From positions 124,001 to 188,000 of the forward strand of contig CAVYPM010000008.1 of assembly GCA_963770375.1 (NCBI GenBank): a stretch of 64,000 nucleotides of DNA, given 5' to 3'. Numbering within the stretch: the stretch's first letter is position 1; each line of letters begins with the position of its first letter. The notes beneath the pieces were generated by a model. That model was not told the origin of the DNA. It worked only from the letters and a program-made list of their open reading frames with translations, and ran no database searches. Source of the DNA: DASVBE01 sp963770375 (lineage in GTDB: Bacteria; Actinomycetota; Actinomycetes; Streptosporangiales; Streptosporangiaceae). This document shows, in pieces, positions 26,624 through 34,346 of this stretch. Made by a program: the position numbers and the translations under genes.

Positions 26624-27225
26624 CCGCGTTCGCGCTGCCCCCCGTGGTGGTGGACTACGACGCCCACTGGGTGGAGGTGGACCTGCGCGGCGACGCCGGC
26701 CAGTGGGCCCAGCGGGCCGCCGCCGAGGTGCTGGCCCGGTCCGGCGAGCCGGCCCGCGGGGCGGACGCCCGGCAGCTGGCCAAGCTGTTCGCGGCCGCGG
26801 GCGCGATCGCCCGGCGGGCCCAGGACGCCACGATCTCGCTGCTGCTCTACCCGGGCCCGGAGTTCGGCGTCCGGGCGATCGCCCGGTTCTGCCCGGTCGA
26901 CCTGTCCGGGCAAGACGGCGACGACGCCTGGGCCGGCCTGGAGAGCATCGCCGTGGTGGACCTGCCCGGCCAGGAGCCGCCGGAGATCACCGAGCTGGAT
27001 TCCGCGGCCGGTCCCTGCCGCCGGGTCCGCCAGCTGGTCGCCGACGGCGATCAGCCCGAACGGCCCGTGTCCGAGCACCTGGCCTACCTGTGGCTGTTCC
27101 CCGACTACGGCGCGGGCGTGATCCTGGCCACCGCGTTCAGCGACCTGGTCCAGGCCGGCCGCTGGCGCCCGGTCCTCGACGACCTGGCCACCACCGGGGT
27201 GACCCTCCGCCAGCCCGGCGAGTAA
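26620..27225 (+). CDS. Hypothetical protein, 201 residues
   Basis: Begins VTAFALPPVVVDYDAHWVEV at a GTG that overlaps the upstream stop (GTGA); a GTG three codons earlier is possible. Contains ARQLAKLFAAAGAIARRAQ, ISLLLYPGPEFGVRAIARF and YLWLFPDYGAGVILATAFSD, alternating strand and helix, no signal peptide, no catalytic motif. The last segment resembles the previous protein's ending in style (strand, then helix before the C-terminus), suggesting a duplicated or paired chaperone/immunity-like fold. That is inference; I do not recognise a family. Confidence 0.65.
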   Translation: MTAFALPPVVVDYDAHWVEVDLRGDAGQWAQRAAAEVLARSGEPARGADARQLAKLFAAAGAIARRAQDATISLLLYPGPEFGVRAIARFCPVDLSGQDGDDAWAGLESIAVVDLPGQEPPEITELDSAAGPCRRVRQLVADGDQPERPVSEHLAYLWLFPDYGAGVILATAFSDLVQAGRWRPVLDDLATTGVTLRQPGE

Positions 27226-27314
27226 CCGGGCCGACACGGACCGCTGACCCAGCCGTTCTTTTCCGGCTCAAACTGAGAGGCCGCCGGGCCGTCCGGACCG
27301 GTAGAACAGGGACC

Positions 27315-27983
27315 ATGGCCGACACGAACGCGGGAACCGCAGCGCAGGACGGCACGGGCCAGGAAGGCACACTGCCGACGGTGGCCATCGAGGGCCCGGC
27401 GGCGCGGGCGCTGGCCGAGAGCGCCGCGGTCATCGGCGACCTGCAGTTCGTGATGGAGTGCTGCAAGCGGCTGCTGACCGAGCTGGCCGCGCCCGAGGAG
27501 GAGCGGGACCCGCTGGTCCCGCAGGCGCTGTGGTCGGCCGCGCTGAACGGGTACGCGCGCTGCTTCGGCAAGGGCAGCCGGCCCGGGCTGACCCTGGACG
27601 ACGTGCGCGCGCTGCCGCTGGAGGGCGAGGTGGTCAAGTACCACCAGTGGCTGCTGGCCGAGCGCAGCCGCCAGGCCACGCGGGCCACCAGCCCGTTCGA
27701 CGAGGTCAGGATCGGCGCCGTGCTGTCGCCCCGGCACTCGCCGGAGCGGAAGCTGCGCGGCATCGCGATCCTGCCGGTCAGCCACGTGCTGGTCGACGAG
27801 ACCGGGGTACGCCAGCTCGGCGGGCTGGCCGCCGAACTGGCCAAGCAGGCCGCGGACCGGGCCCAGAAGCAGCAGGAAACGGTGCTGGCCGAGGCCACCC
27901 GCCAGGACCTGGCCGCGCTGGACAAGCTGCCGCTGCTGCGCATGCTGACCCCCGCCGACGAGGCCGCCGCCCGCGACGCCTAG
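27315..27983 (+). CDS. Hypothetical cytosolic protein, 222 residues
   Basis: ATG at 27315, 89 bp after the previous gene. It contains VIGDLQFVMECCKRLLTELA, ALWSAALNGYARCFGKGSR, LPLEGEVVKYHQWLLAERSR, and ends in a charged coiled coil (ELAKQAADRAQKQQETVLAE). The helical core with a conserved tryptophan and the lysine-rich coil give no catalytic clue. No membrane segment. I do not recognise a named domain; a similar helical scaffold is common in uncharacterised actinobacterial proteins. Confidence 0.65.
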   Translation: MADTNAGTAAQDGTGQEGTLPTVAIEGPAARALAESAAVIGDLQFVMECCKRLLTELAAPEEERDPLVPQALWSAALNGYARCFGKGSRPGLTLDDVRALPLEGEVVKYHQWLLAERSRQATRATSPFDEVRIGAVLSPRHSPERKLRGIAILPVSHVLVDETGVRQLGGLAAELAKQAADRAQKQQETVLAEATRQDLAALDKLPLLRMLTPADEAAARDA

Positions 27984-28012
27984 CCGGGCGCCCAGGCCCT
28001 CGGGCCACCCCG

Positions 28013-28264
28013 TTACCGGTGCCGGCGGCTCCAGATGCGGCTGCCCACGACGATCAGCACCGCGATGAGCAGGCCAGCGGCAACGATCCCGGCCCGGAGG
28101 AGCATCACGTCATTGGCCGGCTGCGGGCACGGCAATGCCGGAGCGCCTCCCAGCCGGGAGCACGCCGCGAGCGGAGCGCGGACTGAGGCAGCGAAGATAA
28201 CCGAGCCAGTAACGCACACTGACCCCGCGGCGACCGCCAGCCACTGCCTCATGCTTCCGATCAT
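28013..28264 (-). CDS. Small membrane protein, 83 residues
   Basis: Two hydrophobic segments (WLAVAAGSVCVTGSVIFAA, about 8-26, and MLLRAGIVAAGLLIAVLIVV, about 54-73) flank an extracytoplasmic loop with two cysteines (AACSRLGGAPALPC) that could form a disulfide. A basic RIWSRRHR tail stays inside. No family recognised. It lies 35 bp downstream of the ECF sigma gene on the same strand and could be co-transcribed with it. Confidence 0.6.
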   Translation of the reverse strand: MIGSMRQWLAVAAGSVCVTGSVIFAASVRAPLAACSRLGGAPALPCPQPANDVMLLRAGIVAAGLLIAVLIVVGSRIWSRRHR

Positions 28265-28299
28265 CCGCTATCTCCTGCTGCTTGCTACGCCTCCCGGCG

Positions 28300-28902
28300 T
28301 CAGGTGATGCCGAGAAGGGCGGCGTCGCCGACGGCGGCGCGGACCTTCAGGCGGGCCTGGTGCAGCCTGCTCTTGAAGGCGGCCTCGCTGACCCCGGTGA
28401 TCTCGGCGGCTTCCCGGGTGGACAGGCCCTCGATGTCGCGCAGCACGATCGCGGCCCGGTAGCCGGGCGGCAGGCTGGCCAGGGCCCGGGCCAGCGCGTC
28501 GCGCAGTTCCCGCTGCTCGGCCTGCGCGCCGGGCTCGTCACGCGCCGGGGCGGGGACGTCCAGCGCGGAGTTGCCGGGCTCACCGATCGGCACCGACGGC
28601 GGCCGCCGCGCGGCCCGCTGCCGTGACCTGGTGGCCTCGTTCATCGCGATCCGGTACAGCCAGGTGAAGAAGCTGGACCCGCCGCGGAACCCGCCGATGC
28701 CCCGCCAGGCCCGCAGCAGCACCTCCTGGGCCAGGTCACCGGCCTCGTCACGGCTGCCGGTCATCCGCAGCAGCACCGCGAACAGCCGGTCCGCGTGGGC
28801 CATGACCAGGTCCGCGAACGCGTCCATGTCCCCGGCCTGGGCTCGCGCGATCAGCTCCGCCTCGGTCTCCGGCCCGGCTGGCGTCACCGGCTCTGGCGTC
28901 AC
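28300..28902 (-). CDS. ECF (sigma-70 family) RNA polymerase sigma factor
   Basis: A 200-residue ECF sigma factor. Region 2 covers DMDAFADLVMAHADRLFAVL to FFTWLYRIAMNEATR, with the DLAQEVLLRAWRGI core-binding helix; region 4 is ALASLPPGYRAAIVLRDIEG to VSEAAFKSRLHQARLKV, the DNA-reading HTH. The linker is rich in Pro and Glu. The GTG at 28902 overlaps the anti-sigma stop (GTGA); a second GTG 15 bp later results from a local duplication of GTGACGCCAGAGCCG. Control is by the upstream zinc anti-sigma factor. It groups with thiol/oxidation-responsive pairs by layout, and msrB heads the cluster. Confidence 0.92.
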   Translation of the reverse strand: MTPEPVTPAGPETEAELIARAQAGDMDAFADLVMAHADRLFAVLLRMTGSRDEAGDLAQEVLLRAWRGIGGFRGGSSFFTWLYRIAMNEATRSRQRAARRPPSVPIGEPGNSALDVPAPARDEPGAQAEQRELRDALARALASLPPGYRAAIVLRDIEGLSTREAAEITGVSEAAFKSRLHQARLKVRAAVGDAALLGIT

Positions 28903-29156
28903 CGGCTCTGGCGATCGGCCGCGGCGGCCCGGGCCCGGTCCAGGATCCCGCCCGGGGCCCTGACCTCCCGGCTGCCGTCCGCGGCCAGCACCCGGCGCAG
29001 CGCCCGCATGGCCCGCAGGCCGCGTTCGCAGTCCACGCAGCCCAGGGCGTGCCGGTCCAGCCGCCGCCGGGCCCGCGCGGGCAGGTCGCCCTCGGCGTAG
29101 TGGGACAGGTGCTGCTGTGACCACTGGTGGTCAGCGGAATGGCCTGGCACCCTCAT
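28899..29156 (-). CDS. Zinc-binding anti-sigma factor (zf-HC2)
   Basis: An 85-residue protein. The ZAS motif is seen as LSHYAEGDLPARARRRLDRH then ALGCVDCERGLRAM, giving the H-x3-C-x2-C signature that binds zinc and holds the sigma factor. A short C-terminal region follows; there is no membrane helix, so this is a soluble, probably redox-sensing, anti-sigma. The ATG at 29156 follows GGAGG. Unusually, it precedes its sigma gene, with a four-base GTGA overlap, so anti-sigma is made first and the two are stoichiometrically coupled. Confidence 0.88.
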   Translation of the reverse strand: MRVPGHSADHQWSQQHLSHYAEGDLPARARRRLDRHALGCVDCERGLRAMRALRRVLAADGSREVRAPGGILDRARAAAADRQSR

Positions 29157-29198
29157 CGGCCTCCTGACGGGAAGGCCGGCGCGGGAAGCGCCGGCCCC

Positions 29199-29249
29199 GT
29201 GATTCAGAGTGAACTGTGATTCACAGTGAACTGTGATCCGTAGTGAATC
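29199..29249. repeat. Three 17-bp imperfect tandem repeats after msrB
   Basis: Units at 29199-29215 (GTGATTCAGAGTGAACT), 29216-29232 (GTGATTCACAGTGAACT) and 29233-29249 (GTGATCCGTAGTGAATC). The third overlaps the msrB stop codon (29248-29250). TGATTCAC and GTGAATCA within the array are inverted, so it can also form hairpins or bind a dimeric protein upstream of the anti-sigma gene. Confidence 0.9.
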
Positions 29250-29700
29250 AGTTCTCGTCGCCGCCGGCGGGGCTGGCCTCATCGAACGACAGCGCGCAGG
29301 AGTTGATGCAGTACCGCTGGCCGGTCGGCCGCGGCCCGTCGTCGAACACGTGGCCCAGGTGACCGCCGCAGGCCCGGCAGACCACCTCGGTCCGGCGCAT
29401 GAACAGGCTGTTGTCCGGCCGCAGCTCGACCGCGGCGGCCACGGCCGGCTCGGTGAAGCTCGGCCAGCCGGTGCCGGACTCGAACTTGGCGCCGGACCGG
29501 AAAAGCTCCGCCCCGCAGCCGGCGCAGCGGTACGAACCGTCCGCGTGGTTGTGCACGTACTCACCGGTGAACGGGCGCTCGGTGTGCGCCTGCCGGAGCA
29601 CCCGGTACTGCTCGGGGGTCAGCTCCGCACGCCACTGCTCGTCGGTCTTCTGCACCTGGGCAGGGGTGACGGTGTGGGCGCGGGCCTTGGCGTTACGCAT
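29248..29700 (-). CDS. msrB: Peptide methionine-R-sulfoxide reductase
   Basis: A 150-residue MsrB. Zinc ligands are in SYRCAGCGAELF and VVCRACGGHLGHVF; the substrate-binding GTGWPSFTEP and the catalytic cysteine in RYCINSCAL are present. It repairs R-isomers of methionine sulfoxide in proteins with thioredoxin as reductant. The start is the ATG at 29700; no signal peptide, so cytosolic. It lies 91 bp upstream of the anti-sigma/sigma pair on the same strand, with a tandem repeat between, suggesting an oxidative-stress regulon member. Confidence 0.95.
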   Translation of the reverse strand: MRNAKARAHTVTPAQVQKTDEQWRAELTPEQYRVLRQAHTERPFTGEYVHNHADGSYRCAGCGAELFRSGAKFESGTGWPSFTEPAVAAAVELRPDNSLFMRRTEVVCRACGGHLGHVFDDGPRPTGQRYCINSCALSFDEASPAGGDEN

Positions 29701-29724
29701 GTGATGCGCTTCCCTTCTGGTTGC

Positions 29725-29901
29725 TTACATCATGTTGGACCCGCGCCGGCCGGAAACGATTGCCCCGCGCCCCCGATTCCGTAATAAGAAAAAATCCCGA
29801 ACCCGGTCGGCGCGCTCCCCATGCGCCAGCCGGCGCAGCAACCCGGGCAGGTCCACCGTGGCGAACCGGACGCTGGAATCCGGGCACCCGTAGGGCAGCA
29901 C
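29725..29901 (-). CDS. Possible small gene or gene remnant
   Basis: A reverse frame reads WSWPGHGDTIVLPYGCP, DSSVRFATVDLPGLLRRL and DRVRDFFLLRNRGRG before its stop. Codon use looks coding, but no ATG/GTG precedes WSWPGHG in the frame; the listed start is an internal GTG (VLPYGCP). It may be the 3' part of a gene whose start was overwritten by the divergent TMEM175-type gene. Family unknown. Confidence 0.3.
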   Translation of the reverse strand: MLPYGCPDSSVRFATVDLPGLLRRLAHGERADRVRDFFLLRNRGRGAIVSGRRGSNMM

Positions 29902-29954
29902 GATCGTGTCGCCGTGTCCGGGCCAGCTCCATACCCGCCCATTAGGATGCCGGG

Positions 29955-30695
29955 GTGGAAAGTGACGGTCCGGCCGTAGCGGAACCGCGGATGGTGCCGG
30001 AGCCGCGGCTGCGCCGTGGCCCGGGCCGCAAGGTCGTCTACCCGCTGGCCAGGGCCGGGAACCTCGAATACGACCGGGTTCTGTTCTTCACCGACGCGGT
30101 GTTCGCGATCGCGATCACGCTGCTGGTGGTTGATCTGCGGGTGCCCGAGGCCGTGGAGCACGTGGTGGCGAAGCAGGAGCTGCACGACGCGATATCGTCG
30201 ATCATCGGTTTTGCGATCAGCTTCGCCGTGATTGGCATTTTCTGGGTCGGCCACCATTCGCTCTTCCGTTACATCAAGGCGTTTGACCGGCGTCTTATTC
30301 TGCTCAATCTGCTCTTCCTCGGCGTCATTGCGTTCCTGCCGTACCCGACGCAGCTGCTGAGCGTCACCTCGACCACGCAGACGGCCGCGGTGGTCTTCTA
30401 CGCCGTCTGCGCCGGGGTCGCCGGGCTGGCCGAGGCCGCGGTGTGGGCGTACGGCACCTGGCCGCGTGCCGGGCTCGGCCCGCCGGTCAGCGCCGGCCTG
30501 CGGCGCTACCTGCTGCTGCGCACGCTGCGGCTGCCAGTGATCTTCGGGCTGTCCATCCCGGTCGCGTTTCCCGCGCCGACGGTGGCCACGTGGATGTGGG
30601 CGCTGATCGCGGTCGCCGGCATCGTCATCGACCGGACTGCGCCGTTCGCGCCGGCTGAGCCGGATCCCGACCCGGAGAGCGGGCCGGGGCTCTAG
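29955..30695 (+). CDS. TMEM175-family potassium channel
   Basis: A 246-residue membrane protein with the TMEM175/DUF1211 signature DRVLFFTDAVFAIAITLLVVDL at about residues 41-62, followed by four or five further hydrophobic helices including FWVGHHSLFRYIKAFDRRLI and LLFLGVIAFLPYPTQL. Bacterial relatives form tetrameric potassium-selective channels with the selectivity constriction in helix 1. The GTG start at 29955 is six bases after TAGGAT, suggesting a leaderless message. The stop is four bases from the convergent asd stop. N-terminal residues 1-38 are disordered and basic. Confidence 0.88.
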   Translation: MESDGPAVAEPRMVPEPRLRRGPGRKVVYPLARAGNLEYDRVLFFTDAVFAIAITLLVVDLRVPEAVEHVVAKQELHDAISSIIGFAISFAVIGIFWVGHHSLFRYIKAFDRRLILLNLLFLGVIAFLPYPTQLLSVTSTTQTAAVVFYAVCAGVAGLAEAAVWAYGTWPRAGLGPPVSAGLRRYLLLRTLRLPVIFGLSIPVAFPAPTVATWMWALIAVAGIVIDRTAPFAPAEPDPDPESGPGL

Positions 30696-30699
30696 GCGG

Positions 30700-31797
30700 T
30701 CAGCTGATCAGCTGCGGGGCGAGGAGCTCGGCGAGCTGGGCGGCGTTCAGGGCGGCGCCCTTGCGCAGGTTGTCCCCGCACACGAACATCTCGACCGTGA
30801 ACGGGTCGTCCAGCATCTGCCGGACCCGGCCGACCCAGGTCGGGTCGGTGCCGACCACGTCGGCGGGCGTCGGGTACTCGTGCCGGGCCGGGTCGTCCAC
30901 CAGCACGACCTCGGCGGTGCGGGCGAGCACCTGCTGGGCCTGCTCCCTGGTGACCTCCTGGCCGAAGGTGGCGTGCACGGCCAGGCTGTGCCCGGTGACC
31001 ACCGGGACGCGGACGCAGGTGGCGGAGATCGGCACGTCGGGCAGGCTGAGGATCTTGCGGGTCTCCCGGCGGATCTTCAGCTCCTCCGAGTTCCAGCCGT
31101 CGTCCTTGAGGCTGCCGGCCCACGGGATCACGTTCAGCGCCAGCGGCGCGCTGAACGGCTCCGGGTCGCCGATGACCGCGCGCAGGTCGCCGGACCGCTG
31201 CCCGACGGTGCGGTTGCCGCCCAGCTTGGCCATCTGGTCGTAGAGGGCCTCGATGCCGGCCTGGCCGGAGCCGGACGCGGCCTGGTACGAGGCCACGAAC
31301 AGCCGCCGCAGCCCGAACTCGCGGTGCAGTGCGGCCAGCGGCACGATGAGCGACAGCGTGGTGCAGTTCGGCACCGAGATGATGCCCCTGGGCCGGTTGT
31401 TCGCGGCCTCGGGGTTGACTTCGGGCACGACCAGCGGGACGTCGGGGTCCATCCGGAACGCGCCGGACTTGTCGATCACCACCGCGCCGCGGGACGCGGC
31501 GACCGGGGCCCAGTCCACCGAGACCTCGTCGGGGACGTCCATCATCACGAGGTCGACACCGTCGAACACGTCCGGCGTGATGGCCTGGACCTCGACTTCC
31601 TCGCCCCTGACCCGCAGCCGCCGGCCGGCCGACCGGGCCGAGGCGATCAGCCGGATCTCACCCCAGATGTCGTCCCTGGTCGACAGGACGTCGAGCATGA
31701 CCGTGCCGACCGCGCCGGTGGCGCCGACGACGGCCAGGACCGGACGGCGGCCGCGGCCGCCGGCGGGCGCGGCGCCCGCGCCGGGCCCGGCGCTCAC
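30700..31797 (-). CDS. asd: Aspartate-semialdehyde dehydrogenase
   Basis: A 365-residue enzyme of the aspartate pathway (lysine, DAP, threonine, methionine): reduces aspartyl phosphate with NADPH. The nucleotide loop is VVGATGAVGTVML, the catalytic cysteine is in SVPNCTTLSL, the substrate arginine and histidine are in RVPVVTGHSLAVH. It starts at a GTG overlapping the aspartokinase stop by four bases (GTGA). An N-terminal extension MSAGPGAGAAPAGGRGRRP precedes the Rossmann fold and may be partly optional; a later start is possible. The ask-asd order is standard in actinobacteria. Confidence 0.96.
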   Translation of the reverse strand: MSAGPGAGAAPAGGRGRRPVLAVVGATGAVGTVMLDVLSTRDDIWGEIRLIASARSAGRRLRVRGEEVEVQAITPDVFDGVDLVMMDVPDEVSVDWAPVAASRGAVVIDKSGAFRMDPDVPLVVPEVNPEAANNRPRGIISVPNCTTLSLIVPLAALHREFGLRRLFVASYQAASGSGQAGIEALYDQMAKLGGNRTVGQRSGDLRAVIGDPEPFSAPLALNVIPWAGSLKDDGWNSEELKIRRETRKILSLPDVPISATCVRVPVVTGHSLAVHATFGQEVTREQAQQVLARTAEVVLVDDPARHEYPTPADVVGTDPTWVGRVRQMLDDPFTVEMFVCGDNLRKGAALNAAQLAELLAPQLIS

Positions 31798-33071
31798 CGG
31801 CCGCTCCCGCCGTAGACGACCGCTTCCTCGTCCCCGGAGGCGAGGTCGAAGGCCTGGTGGGTCGCGGTGACGGCCTGGTTCACGTCGTTCTCGTCGACGA
31901 CCACGGAGATCCTGATCTCGGAGGTGGAAATCATCTCGATGTTCACCCCTGCCTCGGCCAGCGCGCCGAAGAACGTGGCGCTCACCCCGGGGTGGGACCG
32001 CATGCCCGCCCCGATCAGTGAGACCTTGCCGATCCGGTCGTTGTAGAGCAGCGAGTCGAAGCCCACCTCGTCCTTGACCCGGCGCAGGGCCTCCATCGCC
32101 GCCTGGCCGTCCTCGCGGGGCAGCGTGAAGGAGATGTCCGTGCGGCCGGTCGCCGCCGCGGAGATGTTCTGCACGATCATGTCGATGTTGATCGCCGCGT
32201 CGGCGATCACCCGGAAGATCAGGGCGGCCTCGCCGACCTTGTCCGGGACGCCCACGACGGTGATCTTGGCTTCGCTCCTGTCGTGCGCCACGCCGGAGAT
32301 GATCGCCTGCTCCATCTCGCTGCCTTCCTGCGCTGTGATCGACCCGGTCACCCAGGTGCCTTCGCGGTTGCTGAACGACGACCGGACGTGGACCGGGATG
32401 CTGTACCGCCGGGCGTACTCCACGCAGCGCAGCACCAGGACCTTGGCGCCGCAGGCGGCCATCTCGAGCATTTCCTCGTAGCTGATCCGCGGGATCCGCC
32501 TGGCCTGCGGCACGATCCGCGGGTCCGCGGTGAACACGCCGTCCACGTCGGTGTAGATCTCGCAGTAGTCCGCGCCGAGCGCCGCGGCCAGCGCCACCGC
32601 GGTGGTGTCGGTGCCGCCCCGGCCCAGCGTGGTGATGTCCTTGCCGTCCTGGGAGACGCCCTGGAATCCGGCCACGATCGGGATCGCGCCCTGGTCCAGC
32701 GCGCTCTGGATGCGCCCCGGCGTGATGTCGATGATGCGCGCCTTGCCGTGCGCCGAGTCGGTGATCACGCCGGCCTGCGAGCCGGTGAACGACCGGCCCT
32801 CCAGGCCCAGGTTGGCGATGGCCATGGCCAGCAGCGCCATCGAGATGCGCTCGCCTGCGGTCAGCAGCATGTCCAGCTCACGGCCCGGCGGCAGCGGGCT
32901 GACCTGGTGCGCCAGGTCCATCAGCTCGTCGGTGGTGTCTCCCATCGCGGACACCGCGACGACCACCGAATGGCCGGCTTTCCTGGTGGCCACGATCCGC
33001 TGGGCGACGCGCTTGATCCCGTCCGCGTCGGCCACCGATGATCCACCGTACTTCTGCACGACCAGGGCCAC
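31794..33071 (-). CDS. ask: Aspartokinase (alpha, with internal start for beta)
   Basis: A 425-residue aspartokinase. The kinase domain begins VQKYGGSSVADADGIKRVA and includes RGGTDTTAVALAAAL; two ACT domains follow, with ISTSEIRISVVVDENDV in the second. It phosphorylates aspartate and is normally feedback-controlled by lysine plus threonine. An in-frame ATG at 32315 (MEQAIISGVAHDR) is preceded by AGGAAGG, matching the internal start that makes the beta subunit in Corynebacterium and Bacillus enzymes; both subunits would assemble as alpha2beta2. The main start is a GTG. Confidence 0.96.
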   Translation of the reverse strand: MALVVQKYGGSSVADADGIKRVAQRIVATRKAGHSVVVAVSAMGDTTDELMDLAHQVSPLPPGRELDMLLTAGERISMALLAMAIANLGLEGRSFTGSQAGVITDSAHGKARIIDITPGRIQSALDQGAIPIVAGFQGVSQDGKDITTLGRGGTDTTAVALAAALGADYCEIYTDVDGVFTADPRIVPQARRIPRISYEEMLEMAACGAKVLVLRCVEYARRYSIPVHVRSSFSNREGTWVTGSITAQEGSEMEQAIISGVAHDRSEAKITVVGVPDKVGEAALIFRVIADAAINIDMIVQNISAAATGRTDISFTLPREDGQAAMEALRRVKDEVGFDSLLYNDRIGKVSLIGAGMRSHPGVSATFFGALAEAGVNIEMISTSEIRISVVVDENDVNQAVTATHQAFDLASGDEEAVVYGGSGR

Positions 33072-33193
33072 AGGTCGCCGCTCCTTCTCTCCCGGGGGCC
33101 GGCGGTCCGCTTGAGTCTATCCAGCGGCCCGGGAGGATTGCCCAGCCATAAACGGCGCGGGCGGCCCGGCGGACGGCGCGCGGCCGGCCCGGC

Positions 33194-33754
33194 TCAGCTG
33201 ACCGCGGGGTCCTCGGCGACGTCGAGGCGGGCGTGCGCGACCACGGCGTGCAGGGCGCGCAGGGCGGCGCCGCCGTGCAGGCCCCAGTGGTTGACGTAGG
33301 AGTACTGCCACCACCACAGCGCCTCGGACGACCGGCCCGCCTCGTAGTGCTGCAGGCCGTGGATCAGGTCCGCGGCGATCGTGGCCAGGTCGTCGGACAG
33401 CCGGAAGGCGGTCGCCTTGGCGTCCGAGTACGGGTCGAACAGCTCGGCGTAGTCGTCCACGTGCTCGAGCCGGGCGGCCAGGCCGGTGCGCAGCACGTCC
33501 AGGTCGGGATCGGCACCGACGTCGGGTTCCCAGTTGCCGGGCAGGATCACGTCCTTGCTGGCGCCGAGCTTGGCCCCGGTCAGCTGGATCTGCGCGACCT
33601 CGAGCAGCAGCAGCGGCACGGTTTCCTCGCCGCCCTCGCCCCGGGCCAGCGCGGCCACCCCGTCGATGAAGTCCCTGGCGCTCTGCGCCACCTGGTGTGC
33701 CAGCGGGCGCCAGTCCTCACCGGGCCGGGCTGCGCTGTCCCCATGGTCAGACAT
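33194..33754 (-). CDS. DUF5063 protein
   Basis: A 186-residue helical protein: WRPLAHQVAQSARDFIDGVA, DDYAELFDPYSDAKATAFRL and ALWWWQYSYVNHWGLHGGAA. This is the DUF5063 pattern conserved after recR in actinobacteria. Its role is unknown; the position between recR and ask is fixed in many genomes. The ATG at 33754 overlaps the recR stop by eight bases, implying coupling to recR. The preceding frame (MKDGDCW) lies within recR and is rejected as start. Confidence 0.88.
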   Translation of the reverse strand: MSDHGDSAARPGEDWRPLAHQVAQSARDFIDGVAALARGEGGEETVPLLLLEVAQIQLTGAKLGASKDVILPGNWEPDVGADPDLDVLRTGLAARLEHVDDYAELFDPYSDAKATAFRLSDDLATIAADLIHGLQHYEAGRSSEALWWWQYSYVNHWGLHGGAALRALHAVVAHARLDVAEDPAVS

Positions 33755-34346
33755 CCAGCAGTCTCCGTCCTTCAAACGCGCGTCCCAGGGTGACCTCGTC
33801 GGCGTACTCCAGATCCCCGCCCACCGGAAGCCCGCTCGCGGGCCTGGTCACCCTGATGCCCAGCGGCTTGATCAGCCGGGCCAGGTAGGTGGCGGTGGCC
33901 TCGCCCTCCAGGTTGGGGTCGGTCGCCAGGATCAGCTCCGTGACCTCACCGTCGGCCAGCCGCGTCATCAGCTCCTTGATCCGCAGATCCTCCGGGCCAA
34001 TGCCGTCGATCGGGCTGATCGCGCCGCCGAGCACATGGTAGCGGCCGCGGAACTCGCGGATCTTCTCGATCACCGCGACGTCCTTGGGCTCCTCGACCAC
34101 GCAGATCACCGTCGGATCGCGGCGGTGGTCGCGGCAGATCCGGCACTCGTCTTCCTCCGCCACGTTGCCGCACGTGCGGCAGAACTTGACCTTCTCCAGC
34201 ACCTCGAGCAGCACGGTGGCCAGCCGCTTGACGTCAGCCGGGTCCGCGGTCAGGAGGTGAAAGGCGATCCGCTGGGCCCCTTTGGGGCCGACCCCGGGCA
34301 GCAGCCCGAGCTCGTCGATCAGGCTCTGCACGATCCCTTCGTACAC
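33747..34346 (-). CDS. recR: Recombination mediator RecR
   Basis: A 199-residue RecR. The HhH motif is seen as LGLLPGVGPKGAQRIAFHLL, the C4 zinc finger as CRTCGNVAEEDECRIC, and the Toprim domain as VICVVEEPKDVAVIEK to ILATDPNLEGEATATYLARL. With RecO it loads RecA at gaps. The GTG start at 34346 is one base after the probable ancestral ybaB stop at 34348-34350, so the genes are an operon: ybaB, recR, DUF5063. Confidence 0.97.
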   Translation of the reverse strand: MYEGIVQSLIDELGLLPGVGPKGAQRIAFHLLTADPADVKRLATVLLEVLEKVKFCRTCGNVAEEDECRICRDHRRDPTVICVVEEPKDVAVIEKIREFRGRYHVLGGAISPIDGIGPEDLRIKELMTRLADGEVTELILATDPNLEGEATATYLARLIKPLGIRVTRPASGLPVGGDLEYADEVTLGRAFEGRRLLDV

